A stretch of DNA of 64,000 nucleotides from Cytomitobacter sp965233535 (GTDB taxonomy: Bacteria; Pseudomonadota; Alphaproteobacteria; CAJXXZ01; 1604HC). Below the pieces are notes generated by a model that was not told the DNA's origin, made no database searches, and was given only the letters and a program-made list of their open reading frames with translations. Made by a program: the position numbers and the translations under genes. Positions within the stretch are counted from its first letter, which is position 1, and each line of letters starts with the position of its first letter. Of this stretch, positions 17,732 through 25,755 are shown one piece after another. The stretch is taken from positions 372,001 through 436,000 of the forward strand of contig OZ247489.1 of the NCBI GenBank assembly GCA_965233535.1, given 5' to 3'.

Positions 17732-18418
17732 TTAATCATCTGATTTTGTGATTTTTTTAACAATATAGTTTTCATGTACACTTTTCCTGTAATGTAAATA
17801 TTGAGTATTAAACAAGTCAAGCACTTGTATAGATTTTTCTTTTTGATTTAGATGGTATAAGCACTCTAAAATGTTCAAAACACTCCTTGGCATTTTATCT
17901 ATATGCGTTTTATACAGCTGATTTTCCTTGTTCAATATCATTGATTTGTAAAATTGTGCAAAGTGTAAAATCGCCTCAGCAAACTTTTTTTGCTTTAATT
18001 TGATCACACCCATCCAATAATAATTGCTAAATGGATCGTAACTTTGTTGCTCAGATAATGCATAAAACTTTTTATAAGCTTGTTCAAAATTTCCTTCAGA
18101 AAGTAATTTGATGGCTTTTTTGCGCTTTTTTTCAACTTCAACTATTGTAAGAAAATTATTTTCCTTTGCTAAAGGAGTATATCCAATAATATTTTCTAAA
18201 TATGTTGTATTGCCTGCTTGATTTCGTTTTAATTTTTGCATCGCTTTTTTTGCTTTGAGCTCTAAATCATCAATTGCTTTTAAAGCATCTTTTTTTTCAC
18301 TATCTGTGATGACTTCATTATCTGCAAAATTTTCAAAGTAATTCTTAATTTCTTTAAAATGGTATAAATTTAATTCACTACGAATAAAAACACTAATAAA
18401 AGCTAATACAAACAACAT
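17732..18418 (-). CDS. Membrane-anchored or exported TPR-like protein
   Basis: A 228-residue protein with an N-terminal hydrophobic segment (MLFVLAFISVFI), a charged helical region (about residues 20-70) and C-terminal helical repeats of TPR character (NFEQAYKKFYALSEQ; KQKKFAEAILHFAQFY; LYHLNQKEKSIQVLDLF). Such proteins often act in envelope assembly complexes; CpoB/YbgF is a distant candidate but not supported by a specific motif. I start at the ATG at 18418 rather than a TTG nine bases upstream. yidC is divergently transcribed. Confidence 0.6.
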   Translation of the reverse strand: MLFVLAFISVFIRSELNLYHFKEIKNYFENFADNEVITDSEKKDALKAIDDLELKAKKAMQKLKRNQAGNTTYLENIIGYTPLAKENNFLTIVEVEKKRKKAIKLLSEGNFEQAYKKFYALSEQQSYDPFSNYYWMGVIKLKQKKFAEAILHFAQFYKSMILNKENQLYKTHIDKMPRSVLNILECLYHLNQKEKSIQVLDLFNTQYLHYRKSVHENYIVKKITKSDD

Positions 18419-18518
18419 AATAATCAATTATAAACAGAAAATATATTAAATAAACATAAAGGAAACTTTCATTTAGTCTTATTGAAAATACTACTACTTT
18501 CCGTTATTCTTTAATCAA

Positions 18519-19994
18519 ATGTTTGAAAAGAAAAAATATCTCTTTTTAGTGAATATAGCACTATTTATTTTATTAATATTCTCTTTTTATGGTAAATATA
18601 AAAATAGTAATGTTAAATCTACAAAGAGCAAGCTTGTTGAAAATAGCGAAATCTATTTAACAATTAATGATAGTAAGATTAATGGAAAAATTTATTTGAA
18701 AAATAATTCATTTTCTGGATTACATCTTAAAGAGTACAAAAAAACAGATAATAAAGATTGGTTAATATCTGAGAAATCACATCTTAAGACTAACTGGCAT
18801 TCAAAAGACATGAACGTTCCATCAGAAACAAATTGGACTCATAACGTTGATAGCCTATCAAGTAAAAAGCCATTAATTCTTACATGGAAAAATAAAGAAG
18901 GTTCAATTTTTGTGCAAAGCATGCAAATTGTGAGTGATTATATTATCAGGGTTGAGTATTCAGTTTTTAATGCAAATGACAAACCTGTTCAAGTTGCTTT
19001 AGATCTTTCATCTAAACTTGATGGAAAAACTGCTGTTTATCATGCAAACAATAAAACAGTTCACACTTCAAAATCTTTCACAAATAAAATGAGCTCTTGG
19101 TTTGGTGTTGAAAATACATATTTTGGATTATTTATATTGCCAGAGCAAAATAACGTAAATTATAACTTACAATCATGCGATTTAAAAATGGAGTTTACTC
19201 AAAAAACTATTAACCCTAAAGAATCTGCATCATGGAATTTTCATGTTTTTGCTGGTCCAAAAGATTTGCAATTATTGCAAAAATATTCTGAGAAATATGA
19301 TGTGAAAGATTTTGACAATGCAATTGATTATGGAATTTTACATTTCATTACAAAGCCTTTATTTAAAGTTTTATCTATTTTAACAGGTGTGTTTGGGAAC
19401 TTTATAGTTGCTTTATTCTTCCTTACTTTTTTAATTAAGTTAATCACTCTGCCCTTTTCATATAAATCTCACATCTCTATGATTAAAATGCAAAATTTAC
19501 AACCTCAAATTGAGAGAATAAAAGAGATGTATAAAGATAACAATGTAGTTGCTCAACAAGAAATATTGAAGCTATATAAGCAAGAATCAGTCAACCCTCT
19601 TGGAGGTTGTTTGCCACTTGTTTTTCAGCTTCCTTTATTAGTGCCTTTGTATACTATTGTATCTATTAATGTTGCTGCTAAAACAACAAACTTCTTATGG
19701 ATGAAAGATTTATCTCTTCCTGACTCTATGTCTTTAAGTAATTTGTTTAATTTGCTGCCATTTAACGTGCTGCCATTTAAAATCACTATTTTATCTATTT
19801 TATTTGCGCTAACGATGATATTGCAACAATGGCAAACAATCAAAATGCAAAAAGACAAATCTGCACTATTTTTACCTTTAGTTGTAATGGTTTTTCTTTC
19901 CAATACATCTGCAGCATTTATGCTTTATATGATTTGGAGTAATACACTTTCTTGGATTCAATCTTTAATGTTTTCAAGAATGGTTAAGCAGTGA
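18519..19994 (+). CDS. yidC: Membrane protein insertase YidC
   Basis: Inserts proteins into the inner membrane with or without SecYEG. At 491 residues it has the Gram-negative layout: N-terminal membrane anchor (residues 6-24), a large periplasmic domain (to about 280), then the conserved membrane core beginning LFKVLSILTGVFGNF, with the cytoplasmic loop (MQNLQPQIERIKEMYKDN) and the signature NPLGGCLPLVFQLPLLVPLY. The C-terminus ends soon after the last membrane segment, without a long basic tail. rpmH and rnpA, often nearby, are not present here. Confidence 0.95.
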   Translation: MFEKKKYLFLVNIALFILLIFSFYGKYKNSNVKSTKSKLVENSEIYLTINDSKINGKIYLKNNSFSGLHLKEYKKTDNKDWLISEKSHLKTNWHSKDMNVPSETNWTHNVDSLSSKKPLILTWKNKEGSIFVQSMQIVSDYIIRVEYSVFNANDKPVQVALDLSSKLDGKTAVYHANNKTVHTSKSFTNKMSSWFGVENTYFGLFILPEQNNVNYNLQSCDLKMEFTQKTINPKESASWNFHVFAGPKDLQLLQKYSEKYDVKDFDNAIDYGILHFITKPLFKVLSILTGVFGNFIVALFFLTFLIKLITLPFSYKSHISMIKMQNLQPQIERIKEMYKDNNVVAQQEILKLYKQESVNPLGGCLPLVFQLPLLVPLYTIVSINVAAKTTNFLWMKDLSLPDSMSLSNLFNLLPFNVLPFKITILSILFALTMILQQWQTIKMQKDKSALFLPLVVMVFLSNTSAAFMLYMIWSNTLSWIQSLMFSRMVKQ

Positions 19995-20172
19995 TTTTAT
20001 TTTATTTAATTTGCACTTACACCATAATTTATGATTTTATGTTTTATGAAATCCCACTTTACGCAGTTTTTTTTTAATCATTTTTTGTAAATTCAAACTA
20101 TCATCTATCATTTCTGCATTTGTATTATTATTTTCGATCAAAATTATTTCGAAATTAAAGAAAAGGGAATAT

Positions 20173-20361
20173 ATGCAACTTGGTGATTATATTTTGCTTG
20201 CATTAGCATTATCCACTATTGCAATGCAGAACATTCCACTTTTCTTATTTTATATTTCTGCTTTTCATTTTTTCATTGGTATTTTTTATATTATGCTGAT
20301 CAAACAAAATAAGATTCCTATGGCCCCTAGTATTTTAATAAGCTGGATGCTTTTATATTAG
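20173..20361 (+). CDS. Small membrane protein, unknown
   Basis: A 62-residue frame with two likely membrane segments (about residues 6-40 and 47-62). A ribosome site (AAAGGGAA) stands six bases before the ATG, and it is followed 24 bases later by the cobalamin adenosyltransferase gene on the same strand. The stop comes directly after the second hydrophobic segment. Nothing identifies its function. Confidence 0.45.
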   Translation: MQLGDYILLALALSTIAMQNIPLFLFYISAFHFFIGIFYIMLIKQNKIPMAPSILISWMLLY

Positions 20362-20385
20362 CTAATTATTTGTTAGTAATTACTC

Positions 20386-20916
20386 ATGGGATGTCCTTAT
20401 ATAACAAAAACTGGTGATAAAGGAAAAACATCTATTATGAATCAAAGATTGGCTAAAAGTTCATTTTTGATTCAATTTTTAGGTGCACTAGATGAAACAA
20501 ATTCACATATTGGCCTGATTCTCCACTATTCTTCTGAAGAGTTAAAACCTGTTTTTCTTAGCATACAAAATCAACTTTTAAATATTGGTGGGTTTATGAG
20601 TGGTGGTGATATTAAGATTGATGAAAGTTACTCTAAATGGATTGAGGATCAAAGCGCTCATTTTTATAAAAGACTTACGAACGTGAATAACTTTGTACTT
20701 CCTGGTGGCTCTATATTATCTAGCCATATACACATTGCCAGATGTATAATCAGAAGGTCAGAAACTTTATTTTGGAATGTTGGAGAAGAAAAAATTGATA
20801 CAAACATTGCAAAGTATATAAATAGATTATCAGATTTGTTATTTGTCTTAGCAAGATTGCATAATGAAGAAGGTGAACACATATGGAAGATAGGAGAAAT
20901 TGAATATGGCAACTAA
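20386..20916 (+). CDS. Cob(I)alamin adenosyltransferase, PduO type
   Basis: Transfers the 5'-deoxyadenosyl group of ATP to reduced cobalamin, making coenzyme B12. The family's N-terminal ATP-binding motif (YITKTGDKGKTSI), the GALDETNSHIG segment and the C-terminal RCIIRRSETLFW with the following NRLSDLLFVLAR are all present in 176 residues. Its upkeep in a reduced genome implies an adenosylcobalamin-dependent enzyme elsewhere, such as methylmalonyl-CoA mutase or a class II ribonucleotide reductase; neither is in the window. The end overlaps xseB by 11 bases. Confidence 0.9.
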   Translation: MGCPYITKTGDKGKTSIMNQRLAKSSFLIQFLGALDETNSHIGLILHYSSEELKPVFLSIQNQLLNIGGFMSGGDIKIDESYSKWIEDQSAHFYKRLTNVNNFVLPGGSILSSHIHIARCIIRRSETLFWNVGEEKIDTNIAKYINRLSDLLFVLARLHNEEGEHIWKIGEIEYGN

Positions 20917-21286
20917 AAAGAATTTAACTTTTGAAGATATTATAGGTGAATTAGAAGAAATTACTACTCAGCTTGAAAGAGGTGCAATGCCATTAAATCA
21001 AGCAGTTGATACCTACACAAAAGGAATTGAATTAAAAAATACTGCTGATCAACAGTTAAGAGATGCATATTTAAAACTTCAATCTGTTCAAGAGCATAAA
21101 GAAATAAGTAAATTCAGAGAAAGTGTTGCCCTTTTATTTGGTAATTTAAGAGAAGAAAGTATCAAACTGTTAAATGATAAAGTAGATAAAAATTCAATTG
21201 ATACTGAGTTAAGTAAATTTGTTGAAGAATTTAAAAAACATTATAATTCTTGCAGCGAGATTTTAGAAAATTCTAAAGGGGAATAG
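20906..21286 (+). CDS. xseB: Exodeoxyribonuclease VII small subunit
   Basis: Partner of XseA. The conserved three-helix core is within the first 75 residues (FEDIIGELEEITTQLERGAM, then NQAVDTYTKGIELKNTADQQ). The protein is 126 residues, against roughly 80 in most bacteria, because of an added charged C-terminal part (from about residue 76). I chose the ATG at 20906, nine bases after AGGAG, instead of the upstream TTG. Confidence 0.88.
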   Translation: MATKKNLTFEDIIGELEEITTQLERGAMPLNQAVDTYTKGIELKNTADQQLRDAYLKLQSVQEHKEISKFRESVALLFGNLREESIKLLNDKVDKNSIDTELSKFVEEFKKHYNSCSEILENSKGE

Positions 21287-21321
21287 TATCTATTTTATGG
21301 AAGTCATGGTATTAATATAAC

Positions 21322-21951
21322 ATGTTTAGACTTAGTAAAGATGGTATAAAAGTAGCTAAAATAATTGCTATTGGACTTGCTTTAAGTTTTGTATTGGGTA
21401 AATGCATTGCATTTTTAGCTATTGGGTTAGTGCTTTTATTTAGAGATGAAAATAGGATTATTACTAATCACAAATCTGTTTTAGCACCTTGTGATGGAAT
21501 TGTTTTATCAATTGATCAAGATGTAGAATTTGACTTATCTGATGGATATCAAGGTACAAAGTGGAATAAAATCACTATTTTGAATGGATTTTTGGATATA
21601 CATGTAAGTAGGATGCCTATTTCAGGAAGCATAGAAGATGTAATTTATACACCGGGTGATTCTAGAGATAATTATATTTACAAGCAAAATGAAAAAATCT
21701 CTATAATTATTAATGGAGATATAAAGTGTATTGTATCTCATTCTGTTGATACAGTGTTCCACTTTGTGTCATGTAAAGTTAAAAAGCATGATCAAAAAGA
21801 GCTTGGAGCTACTTATGCGAATAATACTATAGGTGCTACAGTTGAAATTTATGTGCCTCAAAGCTTAGAAATTTGCGTTACTGAGGGGCAAAAAATGATT
21901 GCTAGTGAAACTTCATTAACAAAAAACATAACAAAAGGAATTTCAAATTGA
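21322..21951 (+). CDS. Phosphatidylserine decarboxylase-like protein lacking the processing serine
   Basis: A 209-residue paralogue of the adjacent Psd. It keeps an N-terminal membrane segment (about residues 12-40), LFRDENRII, the APCDG motif (Asp58) and DIHVSRMP (His94). The segment LGATYANNTIGATVEIYVP aligns without gaps to IGETYGMIKFGSRVDTYFP of the next gene, and the Gly-Ser that is normally cut to form the pyruvoyl group is Gly171-Ala172. The KNER and ARRIV motifs are also lost. It should not self-process and is probably inactive alone. Its frame is intact and it is coupled to psd (TTGA overlap), which suggests a kept function, perhaps as a partner subunit. Confidence 0.82.
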   Translation: MFRLSKDGIKVAKIIAIGLALSFVLGKCIAFLAIGLVLLFRDENRIITNHKSVLAPCDGIVLSIDQDVEFDLSDGYQGTKWNKITILNGFLDIHVSRMPISGSIEDVIYTPGDSRDNYIYKQNEKISIIINGDIKCIVSHSVDTVFHFVSCKVKKHDQKELGATYANNTIGATVEIYVPQSLEICVTEGQKMIASETSLTKNITKGISN

Positions 21952-22604
21952 TTAATAGAAAATTTATGGACAAAGTCAGATCAGATGGATATAACACTAT
22001 AATTATATCTTCACTAACAACAACTTTATTGTTTTACTATAGTTATTATTTAGGCTTAATTGGAGTTAGCGTAACGGCATTCTGTATTTGGTTTTTTAGA
22101 GATCCGGATAGAGTGATTCCGCAGCAAAAAGAAATTATAATTAGTGCTGCAGATGGAATTGTTGTTGATATAGAGCGAAATGTCTCTTCTCCTGATTTTG
22201 ATGGAGATACAAAGTGGACTAGAGTTGGTGTTTTTTTAAGGCTTTCAGATGTTCATGTAAATAGATTCCCAATTGGTGGTGAAATCTTAGACATGAAATA
22301 CGAAAAAGGTAAATTTGGATTCGCATGGGGTAAAGAAACTCATATGAAAAATGAAAGACTTGCTATATTAATTAAGGGATTTGTGAATTGTATAGTTGTC
22401 CAAATTGCTGGTTTTGTTGCTAGACGAATTGTTACTGATATCACAGAGCATGATGAAGCAAAAATTGGAGAAACTTACGGTATGATTAAATTTGGAAGTA
22501 GAGTCGATACATATTTTCCAGACCATTTACTTGTGCATGTAAAGATGAAACAAACAGTTGTTGCTGGTGAAACAATTATTGCAAGTGAAAAAGAGTTAAA
22601 TTAA
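21948..22604 (+). CDS. psd: Phosphatidylserine decarboxylase
   Basis: Makes phosphatidylethanolamine from phosphatidylserine at the inner membrane. This is the short form of the enzyme (218 residues): membrane segment about 18-50, FFRDPDRVIP, SAADG (Asp69), DVHVNRFPIGG (His103), MKNERLAI, IAGFVARRIV and the self-cleavage motif KFGSRVD (Gly183-Ser184). The start is a TTG at 21948, eight bases after AAAGGA and overlapping the preceding stop; an ATG 18 bases later is the alternative. The stop shares one base with the pssA start (TAATG). Confidence 0.93.
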   Translation: MINRKFMDKVRSDGYNTIIISSLTTTLLFYYSYYLGLIGVSVTAFCIWFFRDPDRVIPQQKEIIISAADGIVVDIERNVSSPDFDGDTKWTRVGVFLRLSDVHVNRFPIGGEILDMKYEKGKFGFAWGKETHMKNERLAILIKGFVNCIVVQIAGFVARRIVTDITEHDEAKIGETYGMIKFGSRVDTYFPDHLLVHVKMKQTVVAGETIIASEKELN

Positions 22605-23335
22605 TGAATAAAAATTTAATGCAAAAAAACACAAAAAAGGTTAAGCAATTTTTTAGAGATCGTATTTTTTTTATACCAAACTTAGTGACATCAATTTCAA
22701 TTTGCTTGGGTATGCATGCAATTTATTTGATTTTTCATAAAAGTATAGAATATTCCATATTGTGCATTTGTGCTGCAGCATTTGTTGATGGAATTGACGG
22801 GAGAATAGCACGTTATTTGAACAGTGCATCAGAGTTTGGAAAAACAATAGATTCTCTTGCTGACTTTTTAAGCTTCTCGATATCTCCAGCTTTAGTAATA
22901 TATTTTTACAAACTTAACGGGTGGATCAGTTTTGGTTGGTCTTGTTGTATCTTTTTTGTATTATGCATGGCATTTAGATTAGCTAGATTTTCTAGTGACT
23001 TATCAGATAGTGAGGCATTTACAGGAGTCCCTGCTCCTGCAGCTGGGTTATTGGCATTTTTACCAGTTGTTATTGAGAAAGTTTTTCAAACACAGCTTCC
23101 TCCATTGTTTTTTGCAATTACATTACTATTGGTTGCTTTTGGAATGATAGGAAGATTTAAAACTATTGCATTGAATAAGATTAAAATTAAGCCTGGTATG
23201 AGCCATATTGTATTTGGTGTATGTGCATTTATGATTGTAATGAGCATAACGTATATATGGCTTACAGCATTTATAATTGCATTAATTTATGTAAGTCATT
23301 TACTATATGCTTTTACAAAATATGAAAAAGTATAA
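22604..23335 (+). CDS. pssA: CDP-diacylglycerol-serine O-phosphatidyltransferase
   Basis: Makes phosphatidylserine, the substrate of the Psd encoded just upstream. The CDP-alcohol phosphotransferase signature is split over DGIDGRIARYL and SEFGKTIDSLADF near residues 64-90. The rest is several membrane segments (243 residues in total). The psd-pssA order in one operon is common in alphaproteobacteria. Confidence 0.93.
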   Translation: MNKNLMQKNTKKVKQFFRDRIFFIPNLVTSISICLGMHAIYLIFHKSIEYSILCICAAAFVDGIDGRIARYLNSASEFGKTIDSLADFLSFSISPALVIYFYKLNGWISFGWSCCIFFVLCMAFRLARFSSDLSDSEAFTGVPAPAAGLLAFLPVVIEKVFQTQLPPLFFAITLLLVAFGMIGRFKTIALNKIKIKPGMSHIVFGVCAFMIVMSITYIWLTAFIIALIYVSHLLYAFTKYEKV

Positions 23336-23559
23336 TCAAGTTAAAAAATATTAATTTACCAATATTATAATTTTATATTTACTAATCAAATTATAAATAT
23401 CATTCATGTAATCGAGACTTCTTCAAACTTAAAGGCGTCGTTATATGATTTTTTATCTAATTTATGTTTGTATTGATTTGTAATTATTAGTTTTGGAGAA
23501 TTATGTTGAAAATACACATATGGTAATTGTAATTAAGTTTGAGCTATATAAAAAGTATC

Positions 23560-24639
23560 TTATACATTAAATTTAAAGTTACAAATATCTCCATCTTGAA
23601 CTATATATTTTCTACCTTCTTGCTTTATTTTTCCTTTATTTTTTGCATCTTGATATCCATTACATTCTATAAAATCATTATAAGAAATCACATCAGCGCT
23701 AATAAAACCTTTTTCGAAATCTGTATGAATAACTCCTGCAGCTTCAGGTGTAGTAGAATTTGCATGAATTGTCCAACCTCTTGTTTCTTTTTTACCTACT
23801 GTAAAATAAGTTTGTAAATCTAGTAATTTATATCCTGTTTGCAAAACGGTATTCAAGCTATTTTCTTTCAAATTATACATTGCATACATTTCCTGTTGAT
23901 CTTCTTCGCTCAATTCTAGAAAACTTTCTTCTAATTTTGCAGAAACTGGTATTATGATTTCATTTGGATAAGCTTTTTGCAGATTTGTTAAATGTTGATT
24001 TCCACTAACTAACTCTTCTTCATGCATATTTGCTATATAGAATTTTGGCAAAACTGTTATGATTCCAATAGTTTTCAACCAATTTTTTTCCTCATCATCT
24101 AAATCAGAGCTAGATAAGTAATTTCCAGCTAATAGTAAAGTCACAGCTCTTTTTGCTAAACTAATTTCTTTAGGAGTTTTGATATTTTTATCATTTTTTT
24201 TGTTAAGCCATTTTTCCAATAACTCTATGTCTGCTAACATTAATTCTGTTTCTACAAGTTGAACATCTGACACTGGGTCTACTCTTCCCTCAACATGAAC
24301 AATATCTTTTTCTTCAAAACAACGAGCAACATGCATAATTAAATCTACTTGCCTGATATGTCCCAGAAATTTATTACCTAATCCCTGTCCTTCACTTGCA
24401 CCTTTAATCAATCCAGCAATATCTATACAAGTTAAAGTTGGAGCAATTATTTTGCTTGATTTTTCTATATCAGCTAATTTTTGCAACCTATCATCTGGCA
24501 CAGAAACATGCCCTTTATTAGGCTCAACAGTGCAAAATGCATAGTTCGATGCCTCCGCGACAGCTTTTTTAATTAATACATTAAACAAAGTAGACTTACC
24601 AACATTAGGCAGTCCAACGCATCCACAAGAAAATCCCAT
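23560..24639 (-). CDS. ychF: YchF family ATPase/GTPase
   Basis: Ribosome-associated P-loop protein of the Obg group that prefers ATP and affects translation and stress response. Walker A is GLPNVGKSTLF at residue 8, followed by the G2/G3 region (CIDIAGLIKGASEGQGLGNK). A coiled-coil insertion lies near residues 130-180 and a TGS-like C-terminal domain ends DGDICNFKFNV. At 359 residues it is of normal length. A TATAAT box ends six bases before the ATG and no Shine-Dalgarno sequence is present. Confidence 0.95.
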   Translation of the reverse strand: MGFSCGCVGLPNVGKSTLFNVLIKKAVAEASNYAFCTVEPNKGHVSVPDDRLQKLADIEKSSKIIAPTLTCIDIAGLIKGASEGQGLGNKFLGHIRQVDLIMHVARCFEEKDIVHVEGRVDPVSDVQLVETELMLADIELLEKWLNKKNDKNIKTPKEISLAKRAVTLLLAGNYLSSSDLDDEEKNWLKTIGIITVLPKFYIANMHEEELVSGNQHLTNLQKAYPNEIIIPVSAKLEESFLELSEEDQQEMYAMYNLKENSLNTVLQTGYKLLDLQTYFTVGKKETRGWTIHANSTTPEAAGVIHTDFEKGFISADVISYNDFIECNGYQDAKNKGKIKQEGRKYIVQDGDICNFKFNV

Positions 24640-24645
24640 TTAAAT

Positions 24646-24673
24646 ATTATATGTTCATAAGAGAAAAATACAA
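24646..24673 (-). promoter_or_regulatory. Candidate ychF promoter, leaderless geometry
   Basis: On the minus strand, TTGTAT (24673-24668) and TATAAT (24651-24646) are 16 bases apart. The -10 box ends six bases before the ychF ATG, so the transcript would begin at the start codon. Confidence 0.6.
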
Positions 24674-24722
24674 ATACCTTAATAAAATTTAATTGTTAAA
24701 ATCGAAAAATTGACTATATAGT

Positions 24723-25040
24723 TTAATTGTTTTCAAGAATCCATTTTTGTAAATCTTGAGCATTCATTGATCCAACATGCCTGTTTTCTTCTTTTCCATT
24801 TTTAAATAATATTATTGTTGGAATACTACGCACAGAATGATTTTGTGCAAAAGTTTGATTATTATCTATGTCTAATGTAAAAAATGTAACCTTTGGGGAC
24901 ATTTCATTAGCTACCTGTATAAATGTTTTCTTAAAACTTAAACAAGGCTGACACCACTCTGCCCAAAAATCCACAACACAAATAGAGCTTTTTTCAAATT
25001 CTACCAAATCACTAGCATTTAATTCTATAATTTTGTTCAA
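24723..25040 (-). CDS. trxA: Thioredoxin
   Basis: Cytoplasmic disulfide reductase with a single thioredoxin fold. The active site reads AEWCQPC, with Gln in place of the usual Gly between the cysteines. The cis-proline region is VRSIPTIILF. I start at a TTG at 25040, six bases after a perfect AGGAGG, which gives the standard 105-residue protein; the longer frame would add 17 atypical residues. It is divergent from rpmI. Confidence 0.93.
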   Translation of the reverse strand: MNKIIELNASDLVEFEKSSICVVDFWAEWCQPCLSFKKTFIQVANEMSPKVTFFTLDIDNNQTFAQNHSVRSIPTIILFKNGKEENRHVGSMNAQDLQKWILENN

Positions 25041-25180
25041 AACGAACCTCCTATTTTCAACCACTATAAGTCTATTTTTATAAAAAGTCACCTGATATAA
25101 TTCTATATATAATAAGGGGAAATCAGGTTTGATTTAATTGTATAGTCGTGATAGAGTCATAATAAAAGGATCGAATTGCA

Positions 25181-25408
25181 ATGAAAAAACCTAAAAAAAC
25201 AAAGCTAAAAACTAAAAAAGCTATTCAAAAGAGAATGAGAGTTTCTGCAGGTGGTATAAAAGTAGGAAGTGCTTGTAAGAGACATAACTTGCGAAAAAGA
25301 CCTACAAGCATGAAGAGAAAAACAAGAGGCCTAACTGATTTAGACATTACTCATGAGAGAATGGTTAAGAAGTTAGCTCCTTACGGACTAGGAGGATCAA
25401 AATGGTAA
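25181..25408 (+). CDS. rpmI: Ribosomal protein L35
   Basis: A 75-residue, strongly basic 50S subunit protein. Typical elements are KKAIQKRMRVSAGG and the C-terminal helix region with LAPYG. It overlaps rplT by seven bases; infC, often first in this operon, is absent from this place. An AAAGGA ribosome site precedes the ATG. AT-rich -10-like sequences (TATAAT at 25096 and 25108) lie in the 89-base spacer to trxA. Confidence 0.93.
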   Translation: MKKPKKTKLKTKKAIQKRMRVSAGGIKVGSACKRHNLRKRPTSMKRKTRGLTDLDITHERMVKKLAPYGLGGSKW

Positions 25409-25752
25409 GAGTTAAAAGAGGTACTAATAAAAATAGAAGACATGGTAAGATTTTAGAATTTGCTAAAGGTTATCAAGGTAGAGCTTCTAAATGTTACGTT
25501 ATTGCTAAAAATATGGTGGAAAAAGGATGGCAACATGCTTACATAGATAGAAAAAAGAAAAAAAGAGTATTTAGAGCTATTTTCATACAAAGAATCAATG
25601 CTGCTGTTAAGGCATTGGGTGTGAATTACAGTCAATTTATGAATTCCATTACAAAATCTGGTTTGGATTTAAACAGAAAAGTATTGTCTGAAATGGCAAT
25701 TAGAAACCCAGAGGGCTTTGAAACTTTAGTTAAAGAAGTTTCTAGCAAATAA
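25402..25752 (+). CDS. rplT: Ribosomal protein L20
   Basis: Early-assembling 23S rRNA-binding protein, 116 residues. It shows the conserved VRVKRGTNKNRRHGKIL start, AKGYQGRASKCYVIA, and a long basic helix, then WIxRINAA-like FIQRINAAVKALGVNYSQFM. AGGAGG precedes its ATG inside the end of rpmI. It is followed four bases later by pheS, a common alphaproteobacterial order. Confidence 0.95.
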   Translation: MVRVKRGTNKNRRHGKILEFAKGYQGRASKCYVIAKNMVEKGWQHAYIDRKKKKRVFRAIFIQRINAAVKALGVNYSQFMNSITKSGLDLNRKVLSEMAIRNPEGFETLVKEVSSK

Positions 25753-25755
25753 AAA

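Noticed and set aside
21322..22604. A single psd gene split by a frameshift
   Set aside because: Each frame contains its own N-terminal membrane segment and its own full-length domain; the two align side by side, so this is a duplication.
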